The notes: generated from the sequence alone by a model not told the origin. A stretch of DNA of 64,000 nucleotides from CALDCK01 sp050618055 (GCA_050618055.1 JBNLVK010000291.1:1-64000); one strand, 5' to 3'; shown: positions 31,264-39,805, counted from the first letter of the stretch. Made by a program: numbers and translations.

Positions 31264-31297
31264 GTGCTCGTGAGGGTTCCCCTTGCGGGGCGCGGAC

Positions 31298-32176
31298 TTA
31301 GCCGATGAAGGCCGTGTCCTCCGGCTCCTCGACCACCGCGTTCTCGATCTCGCCGATGCCGTCGATCGAGACCTTCACCACGTCGCCGGCCACCAGCAGC
31401 TTCGGTGGCTTCATGGCGATGCCCACGCCCGCCGGCGTGCCGGTGGGAATGACGTCGCCCGGCTCCAGCGTGAAGGCGGTGGACAGGTGCTCGACGACCG
31501 TGAAGCAGTCGAAGATCAGGTGCTTCGTGTTCGACGACTGGCGCAGCTCGCCGTTCACCCAGGTCTTCAGGTCGTGGGTGTGCGGATCGCCGAACTCGTC
31601 GGGCGTCACGATCCACGGGCCCATGGGGCAGTGGGTGTCGAAGGACTTGCCCATGGTGAAGGTGGGCGTGCGCAGCTGCCAGTCGCGCACGGTCACGTCG
31701 TTCACGACCGTGTAGCCGGCGATCACCTCCTGGGCGCGCTCCTTCGGCACGTGGCGGCAGCGCTTGCCGATCACCACGCCGAGCTCGCCCTCGTAGTCGA
31801 GCACGTGGGACGCGCGCGGCAGGTGGAAGGGGTCGTAGGGCGGGTGCGCCGACGTCGACTGCTTGTTGAAGATCACCGGGTGGTCCGGGACCTTCATGCC
31901 GCCCTCCTTGGCCTCGTTCACGTGGTCGGCGTAGTTCACGCCCACCGCCAGGATCTTGGGCGGGCGAAGCACCGGCGACTCCAGGTGCACGTCGGCCAGC
32001 GGCAGGCTGGGGCCGTCGGCGGCGCGCGCCGCGTCGAGGGCGGCGTCGCCGGCCTCCAGGAAGGCCACCATCTCGGTGGGCAGGTCGGGCGCGGCGGCGG
32101 ACAGGTCGACCACCCGGTCGCCCTTCGCCACGCCGATGCGGGTGCTTCCCTGGTGCGTGAAGGTCACGAGCTTCAT
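31298..32176 (-). CDS. Fumarylacetoacetate hydrolase-family protein
   Basis: 292 aa from ATG 32176. FAH C-terminal fold: ILAVGVNYADHVNEA, metal ligands in LDYEGELGVVIGK, then FDTHCPMGPWIV and PTGTPAGVGIAMKPPKLLVAGD. Enzymes of this group hydrolyse acylpyruvates or hydrate and decarboxylate ring-fission products of aromatic degradation. It is the last gene of an operon with an MhpA-like hydroxylase, overlapping the TetR gene by 4 bp, so it probably handles the ring-cleavage product. Confidence 0.88.
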   Translation of the reverse strand: MKLVTFTHQGSTRIGVAKGDRVVDLSAAAPDLPTEMVAFLEAGDAALDAARAADGPSLPLADVHLESPVLRPPKILAVGVNYADHVNEAKEGGMKVPDHPVIFNKQSTSAHPPYDPFHLPRASHVLDYEGELGVVIGKRCRHVPKERAQEVIAGYTVVNDVTVRDWQLRTPTFTMGKSFDTHCPMGPWIVTPDEFGDPHTHDLKTWVNGELRQSSNTKHLIFDCFTVVEHLSTAFTLEPGDVIPTGTPAGVGIAMKPPKLLVAGDVVKVSIDGIGEIENAVVEEPEDTAFIG

Positions 32177-32805
32177 CCGGTTCCTCCTTCGGGTTTCGGC
32201 ACGAACAGCGCGATCAGCGCGTCCGCGTGGGCCTCGACCATCGCGTCGTCGGTCGGGTCGAGGCCGGTGAGACGTCGGCACTCGGGCGCCTGGTGGAAGA
32301 TCAGCGTCACCGCGCCCACCAGGATGTAGAAGTAGAGGGGGACGAAGCGGCCGCCGTAGGGCGTGGTGTCGACCAGGCCTCCCATGTGCTCGGTGACGTC
32401 GAAGAGCGGGCGGATGTGCCGGTCGACGATCCAGTGCATGCGCGGCCCCTCGCGCTTGCCCTCTTCGCTCATCAGGCGGGCGAAGGCGGGCCGGCGCGCC
32501 ACGTAGCGCACCAGGGCCCGGATCATCCGCGCCAGCCGCTCGCGGTCGTTCGGCACGTCGGCGTCGATCACCGGATCGATCTCGCCGCGCAGCTCGGCGA
32601 ACGCCCGGTCGACCGCCTCGCGCCACAGCGCCTCCTTGGTGCCGAAGTAGTAGGGGATCATGCCCTGGTTCACGCCGGCCCGGGTGGCGATGGTGCGCGT
32701 GGAGGCGCCGTCGTAGCCGAGCTCGGAGAAGGCCTCGAGCGCCACGTCGAGCAGGCGCTCGCGGGTGGAGACGTCGCGGGGGGCTGCGGCGGCGGGGGCG
32801 GTCAC
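32173..32805 (-). CDS. TetR-family transcriptional regulator
   Basis: 210 aa from GTG 32805, overlapping the hydroxylase stop (GTGA) and the FAH start. HTH: STRERLLDVALEAFSELGYDGAS and IATRAGVNQGMIPYYFGTKEAL. The C-terminal domain is a helical effector pocket. Encoded inside the operon it probably controls; the two palindromic sites at 35205-35242 in front of the operon are the likely operators. The effector may be an aromatic or ring-opened substrate. Confidence 0.88.
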   Translation of the reverse strand: MTAPAAAAPRDVSTRERLLDVALEAFSELGYDGASTRTIATRAGVNQGMIPYYFGTKEALWREAVDRAFAELRGEIDPVIDADVPNDRERLARMIRALVRYVARRPAFARLMSEEGKREGPRMHWIVDRHIRPLFDVTEHMGGLVDTTPYGGRFVPLYFYILVGAVTLIFHQAPECRRLTGLDPTDDAMVEAHADALIALFVPKPEGGTG

Positions 32806-34412
32806 GCCTTGCCCAGCAGCCGGTCGTCCAGCGCGCGCAGCGCCGCCGCGACCCGCGCGCCCAGCGCCGCGTCGTCGCCGGACCAGACGCCGTAGACCTG
32901 CCGGTCGGGACGCACCAGCACGACCCGCGCGTCGCCGTGGCGGGCGGCCCAGTCGGCCAGGCCGCCGTCCACGTCGCGCAGCGGGCCGTCGGGAGCGACG
33001 TGCAGCCGGACCATGCCGAGCACGTCGGCCACGCGCGTCGCCTCGGCGTCGAGCAGCGTGGCCGGGTCCACGCCCACGCCGATCAGCGCGAAGCGCTCGC
33101 CGATCTCGTCGTCCAGGGGCACGCGCTCGCCGCTGCTCCGCAGCAGCTCGGGCTGGTCGATCACGTGGCCGTGGGCGCTCTCGGGCGTGGGCTTCTCGGC
33201 CGCGTCGAACAGCCCGGGACCGGTGGCCCAGGCGGGCGCCCACTGCATGTCGCGCTGGCGCAGCGGCGGGAAGACCCGGCCCAGCAGGAAGACGGCGTCG
33301 CGCAGGAAGGCGCGCAGGCGGTTCGTGGTCTGGATGATGCCGCCGGCCCGGATCGCCTCCTTCACGATGCGGCGGGCGTGGGGGCGTCGCTCGCTGGTGT
33401 AGGTGTCGAGGACCGACGCGTCGAAGCGTCCCGCCAGCACCCCCTCGAGCTTCCAGCACAGGTTGTGGGCGTCGCGCACGCCGGCGCACAGGCCCTGGCC
33501 CAGGAAGGGCGGCGTCTGGTGGGCGGCGTCGCCCAGCAGGAGCAGGCGCCGGTCGCGGAAGGTGTCCGCCACCAGGCCGTGGAAGGTGTAGACCTTGGTG
33601 CGCACCAGCTTGCCCTGCTCCGAGGAGAGCCCCGGTTGGATGCGATCCATGTGGGGCGCCATCATGGCGCGCGCCGTCGCCTCGTCCTCCAGGTGCGCCG
33701 GATCGTCGCCGGGCCGCAGCATGAACTCCCAGCGGATGTGGGTGCCCTCGCAGGGCACCAGCGTGGTGGGCCGCACCGGATCGCAGATCTGCACGGCGGT
33801 GCGCTCGATGGGCGTGCCCTCCTCGAGGATCAGGTCGCAGACCAGCCAGGGCTCGTCGCACTGGAGGTCCTCGAGGCGGAAGGCGCCGCACTCGCGCACC
33901 CGGCTGCTGGCGCCGTCGGCGCCCAGCACGTAGCGCGCCCGGACCGTCTCCTCCGCGCCGCCGCCTGCTGCGCTGGGCGCCACCCGCAGCGTCACGCCGT
34001 CGTCGTCCTGTGCCAGGTCGCGCAGCTCCCAGCCGAGCCGCACCTCCACCGACGGGAAGCGGGCGACGCCGGCGCGCAGGTGGCGCTCGAGCAGCGGCTG
34101 GTTGAAGAAGTTGCCGATCGGCCAGCCGTGGCGCCGGGGCTCCTTCGTCACGTCGATCGACAGCAGGGTCCAGCCGCGGCCGTTCACGAAGCCCAGCCGC
34201 TCGGCCGTGCCGGACACCTGGCGGATCTCGTCCGACATGCCCAGCGCCTGGAAGATGCGCATCACCTCGCCGTCGAAGTGGACGGCGCGGGGGATGTCGT
34301 AGATGTCCTCGCTCTTGTCGATCACCAGCGTGCGCACGCCGCGCTGGCCCAGCAGGTTGGCCGCGACCGCGCCCGAGGGTCCGTATCCACAGATGACGAC
34401 GTCGACGTCCAC
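32802..34412 (-). CDS. FAD-dependent aromatic hydroxylase (MhpA-like)
   Basis: 536 aa from GTG 34412. Class A flavin monooxygenase: GxGxxG at VVICGYGPSGAVAANLLG, the DG motif VLGADGASSRVRE (about residue 175) and the GD motif RLLLLGDAAHQTPPFLGQG (about residue 290). The PRAVHFDGEVMRIFQALG segment and the thioredoxin-like C-terminal ~150 residues match 3-(3-hydroxyphenyl)propionate hydroxylase-type proteins. It ortho-hydroxylates phenolic substrates with NAD(P)H and O2. No ring-cleavage dioxygenase is in the operon, so the pathway is incomplete here. Confidence 0.88.
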   Translation of the reverse strand: MDVDVVICGYGPSGAVAANLLGQRGVRTLVIDKSEDIYDIPRAVHFDGEVMRIFQALGMSDEIRQVSGTAERLGFVNGRGWTLLSIDVTKEPRRHGWPIGNFFNQPLLERHLRAGVARFPSVEVRLGWELRDLAQDDDGVTLRVAPSAAGGGAEETVRARYVLGADGASSRVRECGAFRLEDLQCDEPWLVCDLILEEGTPIERTAVQICDPVRPTTLVPCEGTHIRWEFMLRPGDDPAHLEDEATARAMMAPHMDRIQPGLSSEQGKLVRTKVYTFHGLVADTFRDRRLLLLGDAAHQTPPFLGQGLCAGVRDAHNLCWKLEGVLAGRFDASVLDTYTSERRPHARRIVKEAIRAGGIIQTTNRLRAFLRDAVFLLGRVFPPLRQRDMQWAPAWATGPGLFDAAEKPTPESAHGHVIDQPELLRSSGERVPLDDEIGERFALIGVGVDPATLLDAEATRVADVLGMVRLHVAPDGPLRDVDGGLADWAARHGDARVVLVRPDRQVYGVWSGDDAALGARVAAALRALDDRLLGKA

Positions 34413-34422
34413 GTTGCGCCCC

Positions 34423-35202
34423 CTAGATCAGGCCCGCGTAGGACCCGCCGTCGAGCTGGAGGTTCTGTCCCGAGATGTATCCGGCCTGGGCGCTGCACAG
34501 GAAGGCGCAGGCGTCGCCGAACTCTTCGGGCCGGCCCAGCCGCCCCGCGCTGATCGACGCCTTCATCTCGTCGTAGGCCTGCTCGAGCGACACGCCGCCC
34601 GCCTTGGCGCGCATCTCGGCCATGAAGCGCTGGCGGTCGGTGTCGATGCGCTCGGGCAGCAGGTTGTTGACGGTGACGCCGTGGGCGGCCACCTGGCGCG
34701 ACAGCGCCTTCGACACCGAGGTGAGACCGGCGCGGGCGCCGGTGGAGAGACCCATGGGCAGCAGCGGCGTCTTCACCATGGCGGAGGTGACGTTCACGAT
34801 GCGACCGAAGCCGCGCGCGCACATGCCGTCGACCACCGCCCGGATCATCAGCACGGGCGCCAGCAGGTTGGCCTCCAGGGCGCCCAGCCAGGCCTCCCGG
34901 TCCCAGTCCTGGAAGCGCCCCGGCGGCGGTCCGCCGTTGTTGTTCACCAGGATGTCGGGCTCGGGGCAGGCGGCGAGCAGTGCCTCGCGGGTGGCGTCGT
35001 CGGCGACGTCGCCGGCCACCGTCGCCACCTCGACGCCGTGGCTCTCGCGGATCTCCCGGGCGGTCTCCTCCAGGGCCTCCGCACCGCGGGCGTTCAGCGT
35101 GACGTGGACGCCCTCGCGGGCCAGCGACGCGGCGCAGGCGCGTCCCAGCCCCCGGCTCGAGGCGCACACGATCGCCCGTCGTCCCGCGATGCCCAGATCC
35201 AT
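34423..35202 (-). CDS. Short-chain dehydrogenase-family protein lacking the usual catalytic Tyr
   Basis: 259 aa from ATG 35202. SDR Rossmann fold: AIVCASSRGLGRACAASL (TGxxxGxG-like), ILVNNNGGPPPGRF and IVNVTSAMVK. The classical YxxxK is not present: the region reads LSTGARAGLTSVSKALSRQV, so the Tyr position holds a small residue. This atypical subfamily exists in many bacteria with unclear chemistry. First gene of the hydroxylase operon, 10 bp before it. No ribosome site is visible; the start codon abuts the degenerate palindrome. Confidence 0.82.
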   Translation of the reverse strand: MDLGIAGRRAIVCASSRGLGRACAASLAREGVHVTLNARGAEALEETAREIRESHGVEVATVAGDVADDATREALLAACPEPDILVNNNGGPPPGRFQDWDREAWLGALEANLLAPVLMIRAVVDGMCARGFGRIVNVTSAMVKTPLLPMGLSTGARAGLTSVSKALSRQVAAHGVTVNNLLPERIDTDRQRFMAEMRAKAGGVSLEQAYDEMKASISAGRLGRPEEFGDACAFLCSAQAGYISGQNLQLDGGSYAGLI

Positions 35203-35204
35203 GA

Positions 35205-35220
35205 TTGTTCGATCGTATAG
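35205..35220. promoter_or_regulatory. Degenerate second copy of the TetR-type operator
   Basis: TTGTTCGATCG followed by a mismatched right half; 22 bp (two helical turns) from the perfect copy at 35227. It starts 3 bp upstream of the SDR start codon, so binding here would block initiation. Confidence 0.5.
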
Positions 35221-35226
35221 CAGGCA

Positions 35227-35242
35227 TTGTTCGATCGAACAA
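35227..35242. promoter_or_regulatory. Perfect 16-bp palindrome, likely TetR operator
   Basis: TTGTTCGATCGAACAA is completely self-complementary. It sits 25 bp in front of the first gene of the SDR / hydroxylase / TetR / FAH operon. Length and symmetry fit a TetR dimer; the co-encoded TetR (32173-32805) is the natural candidate. Confidence 0.65.
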
Positions 35243-35335
35243 GGCCCCGGCGAAGCCATCCGGTCCGCGGCCACGGGCCGCGGGTGCACCCCTCCCGCGG
35301 ATCCAGGCCCGGGGTCGGCGCTGGGCGGGGGCCGG

Positions 35336-35962
35336 CTAGCGCTGGCGGCGGATGGCGCTGCGCGTGACGAGCAGGCCGATGCCGAAGACCAGGGCGGCGC
35401 TCGGCTCGGGGATCGCGGCGACGGCGGAGTCGAAGCGGACGCCCACCTTGTCGATCGCGTTGTTCAGGATGTCGTCCAGGCCCTTGATGTCGCCGACGTC
35501 CACGTTGCCCACGTTCAGGCTGTAGATGGTGGCCGTGGTGGGCACGCTCGAGAGCTGGAGGAAGAACGACTCCGACGAGGGGCCGAAGTTGTCGACGAAC
35601 AGGGCGGCGGCGGTGCCGGTGCCGGGAATGGCCAGGCCGCGCACCACGTTGCTCGGGTTCAGCAGGCCGCCGACGGTGTCGCCGGAGTCGATGATCGAGG
35701 TGCCGTCGAAGACGATGGCCGCGATCGCCGCCGAGGGCATGGCTCCCATGAAGCCGGTTCCGCCTCCGCCGTGGACCGTGAAGTCGAGGATGTTGTCGGA
35801 GGTGTCGCCGCCGTCGAAGGCCAGCGTGAAGTCGTTGCCCTGGCCGAGCACGGTCGAGAGCGTGACGCTGCCCGGGTTCATGCCGATGGGAGCGGCGCCG
35901 GCGGCGCCCGCAAACCCCAGCGCAAGGAGGGTGGTGAAAACAACCAGGATCCGCTGCTGCAT
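35336..35962 (-). CDS. PEP-CTERM sorting-domain protein
   Basis: 208 aa. Signal peptide ILVVFTTLLALGFAGAAGA; mature part low in cysteine and rich in Gly, Thr, Ser and Asp; C-terminus IPEPSAALVFGIGLLVTRSA with a final basic cluster RRQR. That tripartite tail (PEP, hydrophobic helix, Arg) is the exosortase/PEP-CTERM sorting signal, implying export and processing at the envelope by an exosortase encoded elsewhere. The function of the passenger domain is not recognisable. Upstream (35963-36150) holds a copy of the 24-bp motif. Confidence 0.8.
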   Translation of the reverse strand: MQQRILVVFTTLLALGFAGAAGAAPIGMNPGSVTLSTVLGQGNDFTLAFDGGDTSDNILDFTVHGGGGTGFMGAMPSAAIAAIVFDGTSIIDSGDTVGGLLNPSNVVRGLAIPGTGTAAALFVDNFGPSSESFFLQLSSVPTTATIYSLNVGNVDVGDIKGLDDILNNAIDKVGVRFDSAVAAIPEPSAALVFGIGLLVTRSAIRRQR

Positions 35963-36075
35963 GAACTACTCCCCTGAACTCGGTGATCGCATCTTATCAG
36001 TGCCGCTCGGGACGGTACAGGTGTCTGTTACGTTTCTCCCTCGGGGGGCGAGGCCCCGATCGCCTGCTGGAACTC

Positions 36076-36098
36076 CGGGCACCTGGCCCGATACCTGC
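36076..36098 (-). repeat. Copy 2 of the 24-bp intergenic motif
   Basis: Plus-strand CGGGCACCTGGCCC then GATACCTGC, matching 21 of 24 positions of the copy at 31240-31263. It lies 114-136 bp before the PEP-CTERM gene's start codon, inside the 188-bp gap that follows the Ppx-fusion gene. Confidence 0.5.
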
Positions 36099-36150
36099 TC
36101 GGAAGGTGCGGCTCCGGTCGTCTGGGAAAACATTCCCAGGAGCTTCCGGA

Positions 36151-37587
36151 TCAGCGGAAGCCGCGCTCCAGGGCGTCGAGCAGCAGGCCCTCGCGCAGTC
36201 CCCAGTCGCAGACCGTGAAGGCGTCCAGGCCCAGGGTGTCCGCCAGCGTGGTCAGCACGATCGCACCGGTCGCGACCAGGTCGGCGCGGCGCTTGCGCAT
36301 GCCGCGCATGGCCAGGCGCTCTTCGTGGGAGGAGGCGATCAGCAGCTCCTCCAGCTCGCGCAGCTCGCCGAGCGGCAGGTGCGGGGCCGGCTCCGCCGAT
36401 CGCTCGCGGCGCGCGCGCCGCTCCTGCGCGACCCGGGCCAGCGCGCGAACGGTCCCGCCGGCGGCGACGGCGCGCACCGGATCGTGGCCGCGCAGCGTCT
36501 TCCGGTGCCGCGCCAGCTTCTTCTGCACGTGCTCCCGGACGGCGTCCGCCTCCTCCCGCGTCATCGGATCGTGGTGGACGTGGGCCGCGTGCAGCCGCAC
36601 GGCGCCCAGCGGGAGGCTCGCCTCGAAGTCGATGGCGCGGCCGCTGCCGACGGCCAGCTCGAGGCTTCCGCCGCCCAGGTCGAGGCCCAGCACCGGCGCG
36701 TCGGACAGGTTCAGCCGGCGGCGGAAGGCGCGGAAGATGAGCCGGGCCTCCTCCTTGCCGGAGAGGATGCGGATCGGCTCGCCGAGGGCCTTGCCCAGGC
36801 TGTCGGCGATCTTGCGGCCGTTTCCGGCCTCGCGCAGCGCCGCCGTCGCCACCGGCAGCAGGTGCTCCACCTTCTCGCGCAGCGCCAGGTCGGACAGCTC
36901 CCGCGCGGTCTCCACCGCGATCCTGGCCACGTCCTTCGGAATGCGACCGCCGTTGGCGATCACCGCGCCGAGCCGCAGCATCATCTTCTCGCGGATCACC
37001 GGCGTGATCGCGCCGTCGCGGCGCACGTCGGCGATCAGCAGGTTGAACGACGTGCTGCCCAGGTCGAGGGCGGCGGCGCGCACCGTGTGCCGGTCGTCCG
37101 GCTTCTCTTCGCCGCGCGGCTTGCGTCGGCCGCCGGGCTCGACGTACTGGGCGCGGGTCGGCGTGTAGCCGCGCCCCTCGATGACCCAGTAGGCGCCCTT
37201 GCGGCAGCAGGTGACGCCCTCGGTGCCGGGCGCGCGCAGCTCGAGCACCGCGAGCAGCGCCTCGATCACGTCGGCGTGGGTGCTGAAGGCGACCGGACCC
37301 TCGTCGACGGTGGGCAGCAGCTCGAGCACGCGCGCCGCCGACTCGCCCTGGGCCAGCCGTTCGTCGACCTCCAGCGGGATCGCGTGGCGGACCGCCAGCG
37401 GCTCGAGGGTCTGCTGGCAACGCAGCGCGGGCGCCGAGAGCAGGCGCGTCGGCGGATCGTCGGCCAGCGCGTCCGCCAGCCGCAGCGACTCCTCGACGCC
37501 GCGGTCCGACAGCGGCCGCAGCTCGTCGTGACCGGACCAGTCCGATCGCGGAACCGCTCGACCGTGGCGCACCAGGTACAGCTTCAA
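36151..37587 (-). CDS. Fusion: histidine phosphatase (SixA/RHG) + exopolyphosphatase Ppx/GppA
   Basis: 478 aa from TTG 37587 (MKLYLVRHGR), preferred because GGGGGAG lies 7 bp upstream; GTG 37593 is the alternative. Residues 1-150: histidine phosphatase, catalytic RHG with His8, conserved Arg57 and second His104 (STHADV). Basic linker about 152-168 (GGRRKPRGEEKPDDR). Residues ~169-478: Ppx/GppA sugar-kinase/actin fold, with ALDLGSTSFNLLIADV (phosphate 1) and LGLDLGGGSLELAVG (phosphate 2). The Ppx half should cut polyphosphate or pppGpp; the RHG half may remove phosphate from a protein histidine or a small molecule. Lies downstream of ppk. Confidence 0.88.
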   Translation of the reverse strand: MKLYLVRHGRAVPRSDWSGHDELRPLSDRGVEESLRLADALADDPPTRLLSAPALRCQQTLEPLAVRHAIPLEVDERLAQGESAARVLELLPTVDEGPVAFSTHADVIEALLAVLELRAPGTEGVTCCRKGAYWVIEGRGYTPTRAQYVEPGGRRKPRGEEKPDDRHTVRAAALDLGSTSFNLLIADVRRDGAITPVIREKMMLRLGAVIANGGRIPKDVARIAVETARELSDLALREKVEHLLPVATAALREAGNGRKIADSLGKALGEPIRILSGKEEARLIFRAFRRRLNLSDAPVLGLDLGGGSLELAVGSGRAIDFEASLPLGAVRLHAAHVHHDPMTREEADAVREHVQKKLARHRKTLRGHDPVRAVAAGGTVRALARVAQERRARRERSAEPAPHLPLGELRELEELLIASSHEERLAMRGMRKRRADLVATGAIVLTTLADTLGLDAFTVCDWGLREGLLLDALERGFR

Positions 37588-37705
37588 CAGCACTCTCCCC
37601 CGCGCGCGACGTTCCTTCGCGACGCAGCGAAGTCGACGAGACGATGCCTTGTTGGGGAGGATCGCGACGGGAGGTGTCGCGGTGGGAAACGTATCACAGG
37701 CGCGC

Positions 37706-39805
37706 TCAGTCCGATCGGCTTCTCGCCACGGCGCGCTTCTGGAGCTCGACCTGGCAGTCGAGTCCGGCGGTCACCGGAACCTTCCGCCACGCGTGGTCCT
37801 CGAGCTCCCAGGCCAGTGCGTCGTCGGCCAGCAGCAGGTCGAAGATCTCCTCGAGCCGGGCCTTCAGCTCCGGCGCCTCGACCGGCGTCACCACCTCGAC
37901 GCGCCGGTCCAGGTTGCGCGGCATCAGGTCGGCCGATCCCAGGAAGTAGCGGCGCCCGCGCTTGGCGCTGCCGAAGCGGAACAGGCGCGAGTGCTCCAGG
38001 TAGCGCCCCACGACCGAGCGCACGCGGATGTTCTCCGACAGCCCCGGCACGCCCGCCCGCAGGCAGCAGATGCTGCGCACGATCAGGTCGATCTTCACGC
38101 CGGCGGACGAGGCCTCGTAGAGCGCGTCGATCAGCGCCGGGTCCGACAGGTTGTTCACCTTGATGACGATGCGGCCGTCGCGCACCGCCATCTCCTGGCG
38201 GATCAGCTCGATCAGGCCGCTGCGCAGCGAGTCCGGGGCGCGCAGGATGCGGCGGAACTTGGGCTCCAGGCTGTAGCCGGTGAGCTGGTTGAACAGCTCG
38301 GTCAGGTCGGCCGCCAGGTCCGGATCGGCGGAGAGGATGCCAACGTCCTCGTACAGGCGCGCGGTCACCGGGTGGTAGTTGCCCGTGCCGACGTGGCAGT
38401 AGCCGCGGATCTGGTCGTCCTCGCGGCGCACCACCAGCATGACCTTGCCGTGGGTCTTCAGGCCCACCAGCCCGTACACGACGTGCACGCCCGCCTGCTC
38501 GAGGGTGCGCGCCCACTCGATGTTCGCCTCCTCGTCGAAGCGCGCCTGCAGCTCCACCAGCGTCACCACCTGCTTGCCGTTCTGGGCGGCGCGCATCAGC
38601 GTGCGTCCGATCGGGTTCTCGGCGCCCGACGAGGTCCGGTACAGCGTGTGCTTGATGGCGAGCACGTCCGGGTCGGCGGCGGCGTGGGCCAGGAAGGCCT
38701 CGACCGAGCTGTCGAAGGAGTCGTAGGGGTGGTGCACCAGCACGTCGCCCTGCCGCAGCCGCTCGAACACGTCGAAGGGCTCCTCGCCCGGCGCGGAGAG
38801 CGTGGCCACCGGACGCGACGCCCAGCTCTCGGCCTTCAGGTCCGGCCGCTCCACGCGGTACAGCTCCCACAGCGAGCCCAGGTCGAGCAGGGTGTGGCGG
38901 ACGTAGAAGTCGTTCTCGTCGAGCTCCAGCTCCTCGAGCAGCAGGTCGCGCACCTCGGCCGACATCGACTTGTCCGCCTCGACCCGGACCGCGTCGGACA
39001 GGCGGCGTCGCCGCTTCACGCCCGACTCGACCGCCAGCAGCAGGTTCTCGGCGTCGTCGCTCTCGATGTCCAGGTCCGCGTCGCGGGTCACCCGGAACGG
39101 GCAGTGCGACACGATCTCCATGCCGGGGAACAGCTGGTCCAGGTGGGCGGCGATCAGCTGCTCGATGGGCACGATCTGGTCGCCGTCGGGCAGCGGGATG
39201 AAGCGTCCCAGCAGCGGCGGCACCTTGATGCGCGCGAAGCGCACCGTCCCCGTCTTCGGGTTGCGCACCAGCGCCGCCAGGTTGAACGAGAGGTTCGACA
39301 CGTAGGGGAACGGGTGGGCCGGATCCACCGCCAGCGGCGTCAGCACCGGGAAGATCCGCTTGTCGAAGAAGGCGGCCAGGTGCTTTCGATCGCGCTTGCC
39401 GATGCGCTCCCAGTCGCAGATCTCCAGTCCGGCGGCCGCCAGCGCCGGCCGCAGCTCCTTCTTGAAGATCTGCTGCTCGACCTCCGCGAGCTCGACCACC
39501 CGCTCGCGGATCGCGTCGAGCTGCTGCTCGGGCGTCATGCCGTCGGCGGGCGTCGCGGTCACCCCCGACTCCAGCTCGGCCTGGAGCAGCGCCACCCGCA
39601 CCTGGAAGAACTCGTCCAGGTTCTGGCTGAAGATCGCCAGGAACTTCACCCGCTCGAGCAGGGGCAGGGCCGGGTCCTCGGCCATGGCCAGCACGCGCCG
39701 GTCGAACTCGAGCCAGGAGAGCTCGCGGTTCAGGTAGCGGCTCGATCGGACCTCGGGGGAGTAGGAGGTCACGGGGGTCGACATGCGATGCACCAGTCTA
39801 TCCAT
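37706..39805 (-). CDS. ppk: Polyphosphate kinase 1
   Basis: 699 aa from ATG 39805 (GGGAG upstream; ATG 39784 also possible). Full Ppk1 domain order: N-terminal SSRYLNRELSWLEFDRRVL, head domain, then two phospholipase-D-like catalytic domains. The autophosphorylated histidine is in LVGLKTHGKVMLVV and the second in GRYLEHSRLFRFG. It polymerises ATP gamma-phosphate into polyphosphate. Middle of a minus-strand row with a CHAD protein upstream and the Ppx fusion downstream (112 bp). A weak Pho-box-like sequence precedes it. Confidence 0.96.
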   Translation of the reverse strand: MDRLVHRMSTPVTSYSPEVRSSRYLNRELSWLEFDRRVLAMAEDPALPLLERVKFLAIFSQNLDEFFQVRVALLQAELESGVTATPADGMTPEQQLDAIRERVVELAEVEQQIFKKELRPALAAAGLEICDWERIGKRDRKHLAAFFDKRIFPVLTPLAVDPAHPFPYVSNLSFNLAALVRNPKTGTVRFARIKVPPLLGRFIPLPDGDQIVPIEQLIAAHLDQLFPGMEIVSHCPFRVTRDADLDIESDDAENLLLAVESGVKRRRRLSDAVRVEADKSMSAEVRDLLLEELELDENDFYVRHTLLDLGSLWELYRVERPDLKAESWASRPVATLSAPGEEPFDVFERLRQGDVLVHHPYDSFDSSVEAFLAHAAADPDVLAIKHTLYRTSSGAENPIGRTLMRAAQNGKQVVTLVELQARFDEEANIEWARTLEQAGVHVVYGLVGLKTHGKVMLVVRREDDQIRGYCHVGTGNYHPVTARLYEDVGILSADPDLAADLTELFNQLTGYSLEPKFRRILRAPDSLRSGLIELIRQEMAVRDGRIVIKVNNLSDPALIDALYEASSAGVKIDLIVRSICCLRAGVPGLSENIRVRSVVGRYLEHSRLFRFGSAKRGRRYFLGSADLMPRNLDRRVEVVTPVEAPELKARLEEIFDLLLADDALAWELEDHAWRKVPVTAGLDCQVELQKRAVARSRSD

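Noticed and set aside
36084..36099. Sigma-54-like sequence (TGGC, 10-bp GG-to-GC spacing, TGCT)
   Set aside because: It is on the plus strand and points away from the PEP-CTERM gene, towards the 3' end of the Ppx-fusion gene; two consensus positions are also wrong.
37615..37632. Hairpin CTTCGC/GCGAAG after ppk as a terminator
   Set aside because: Six-base stem with no following T run; it lies close to the next gene on the same strand.
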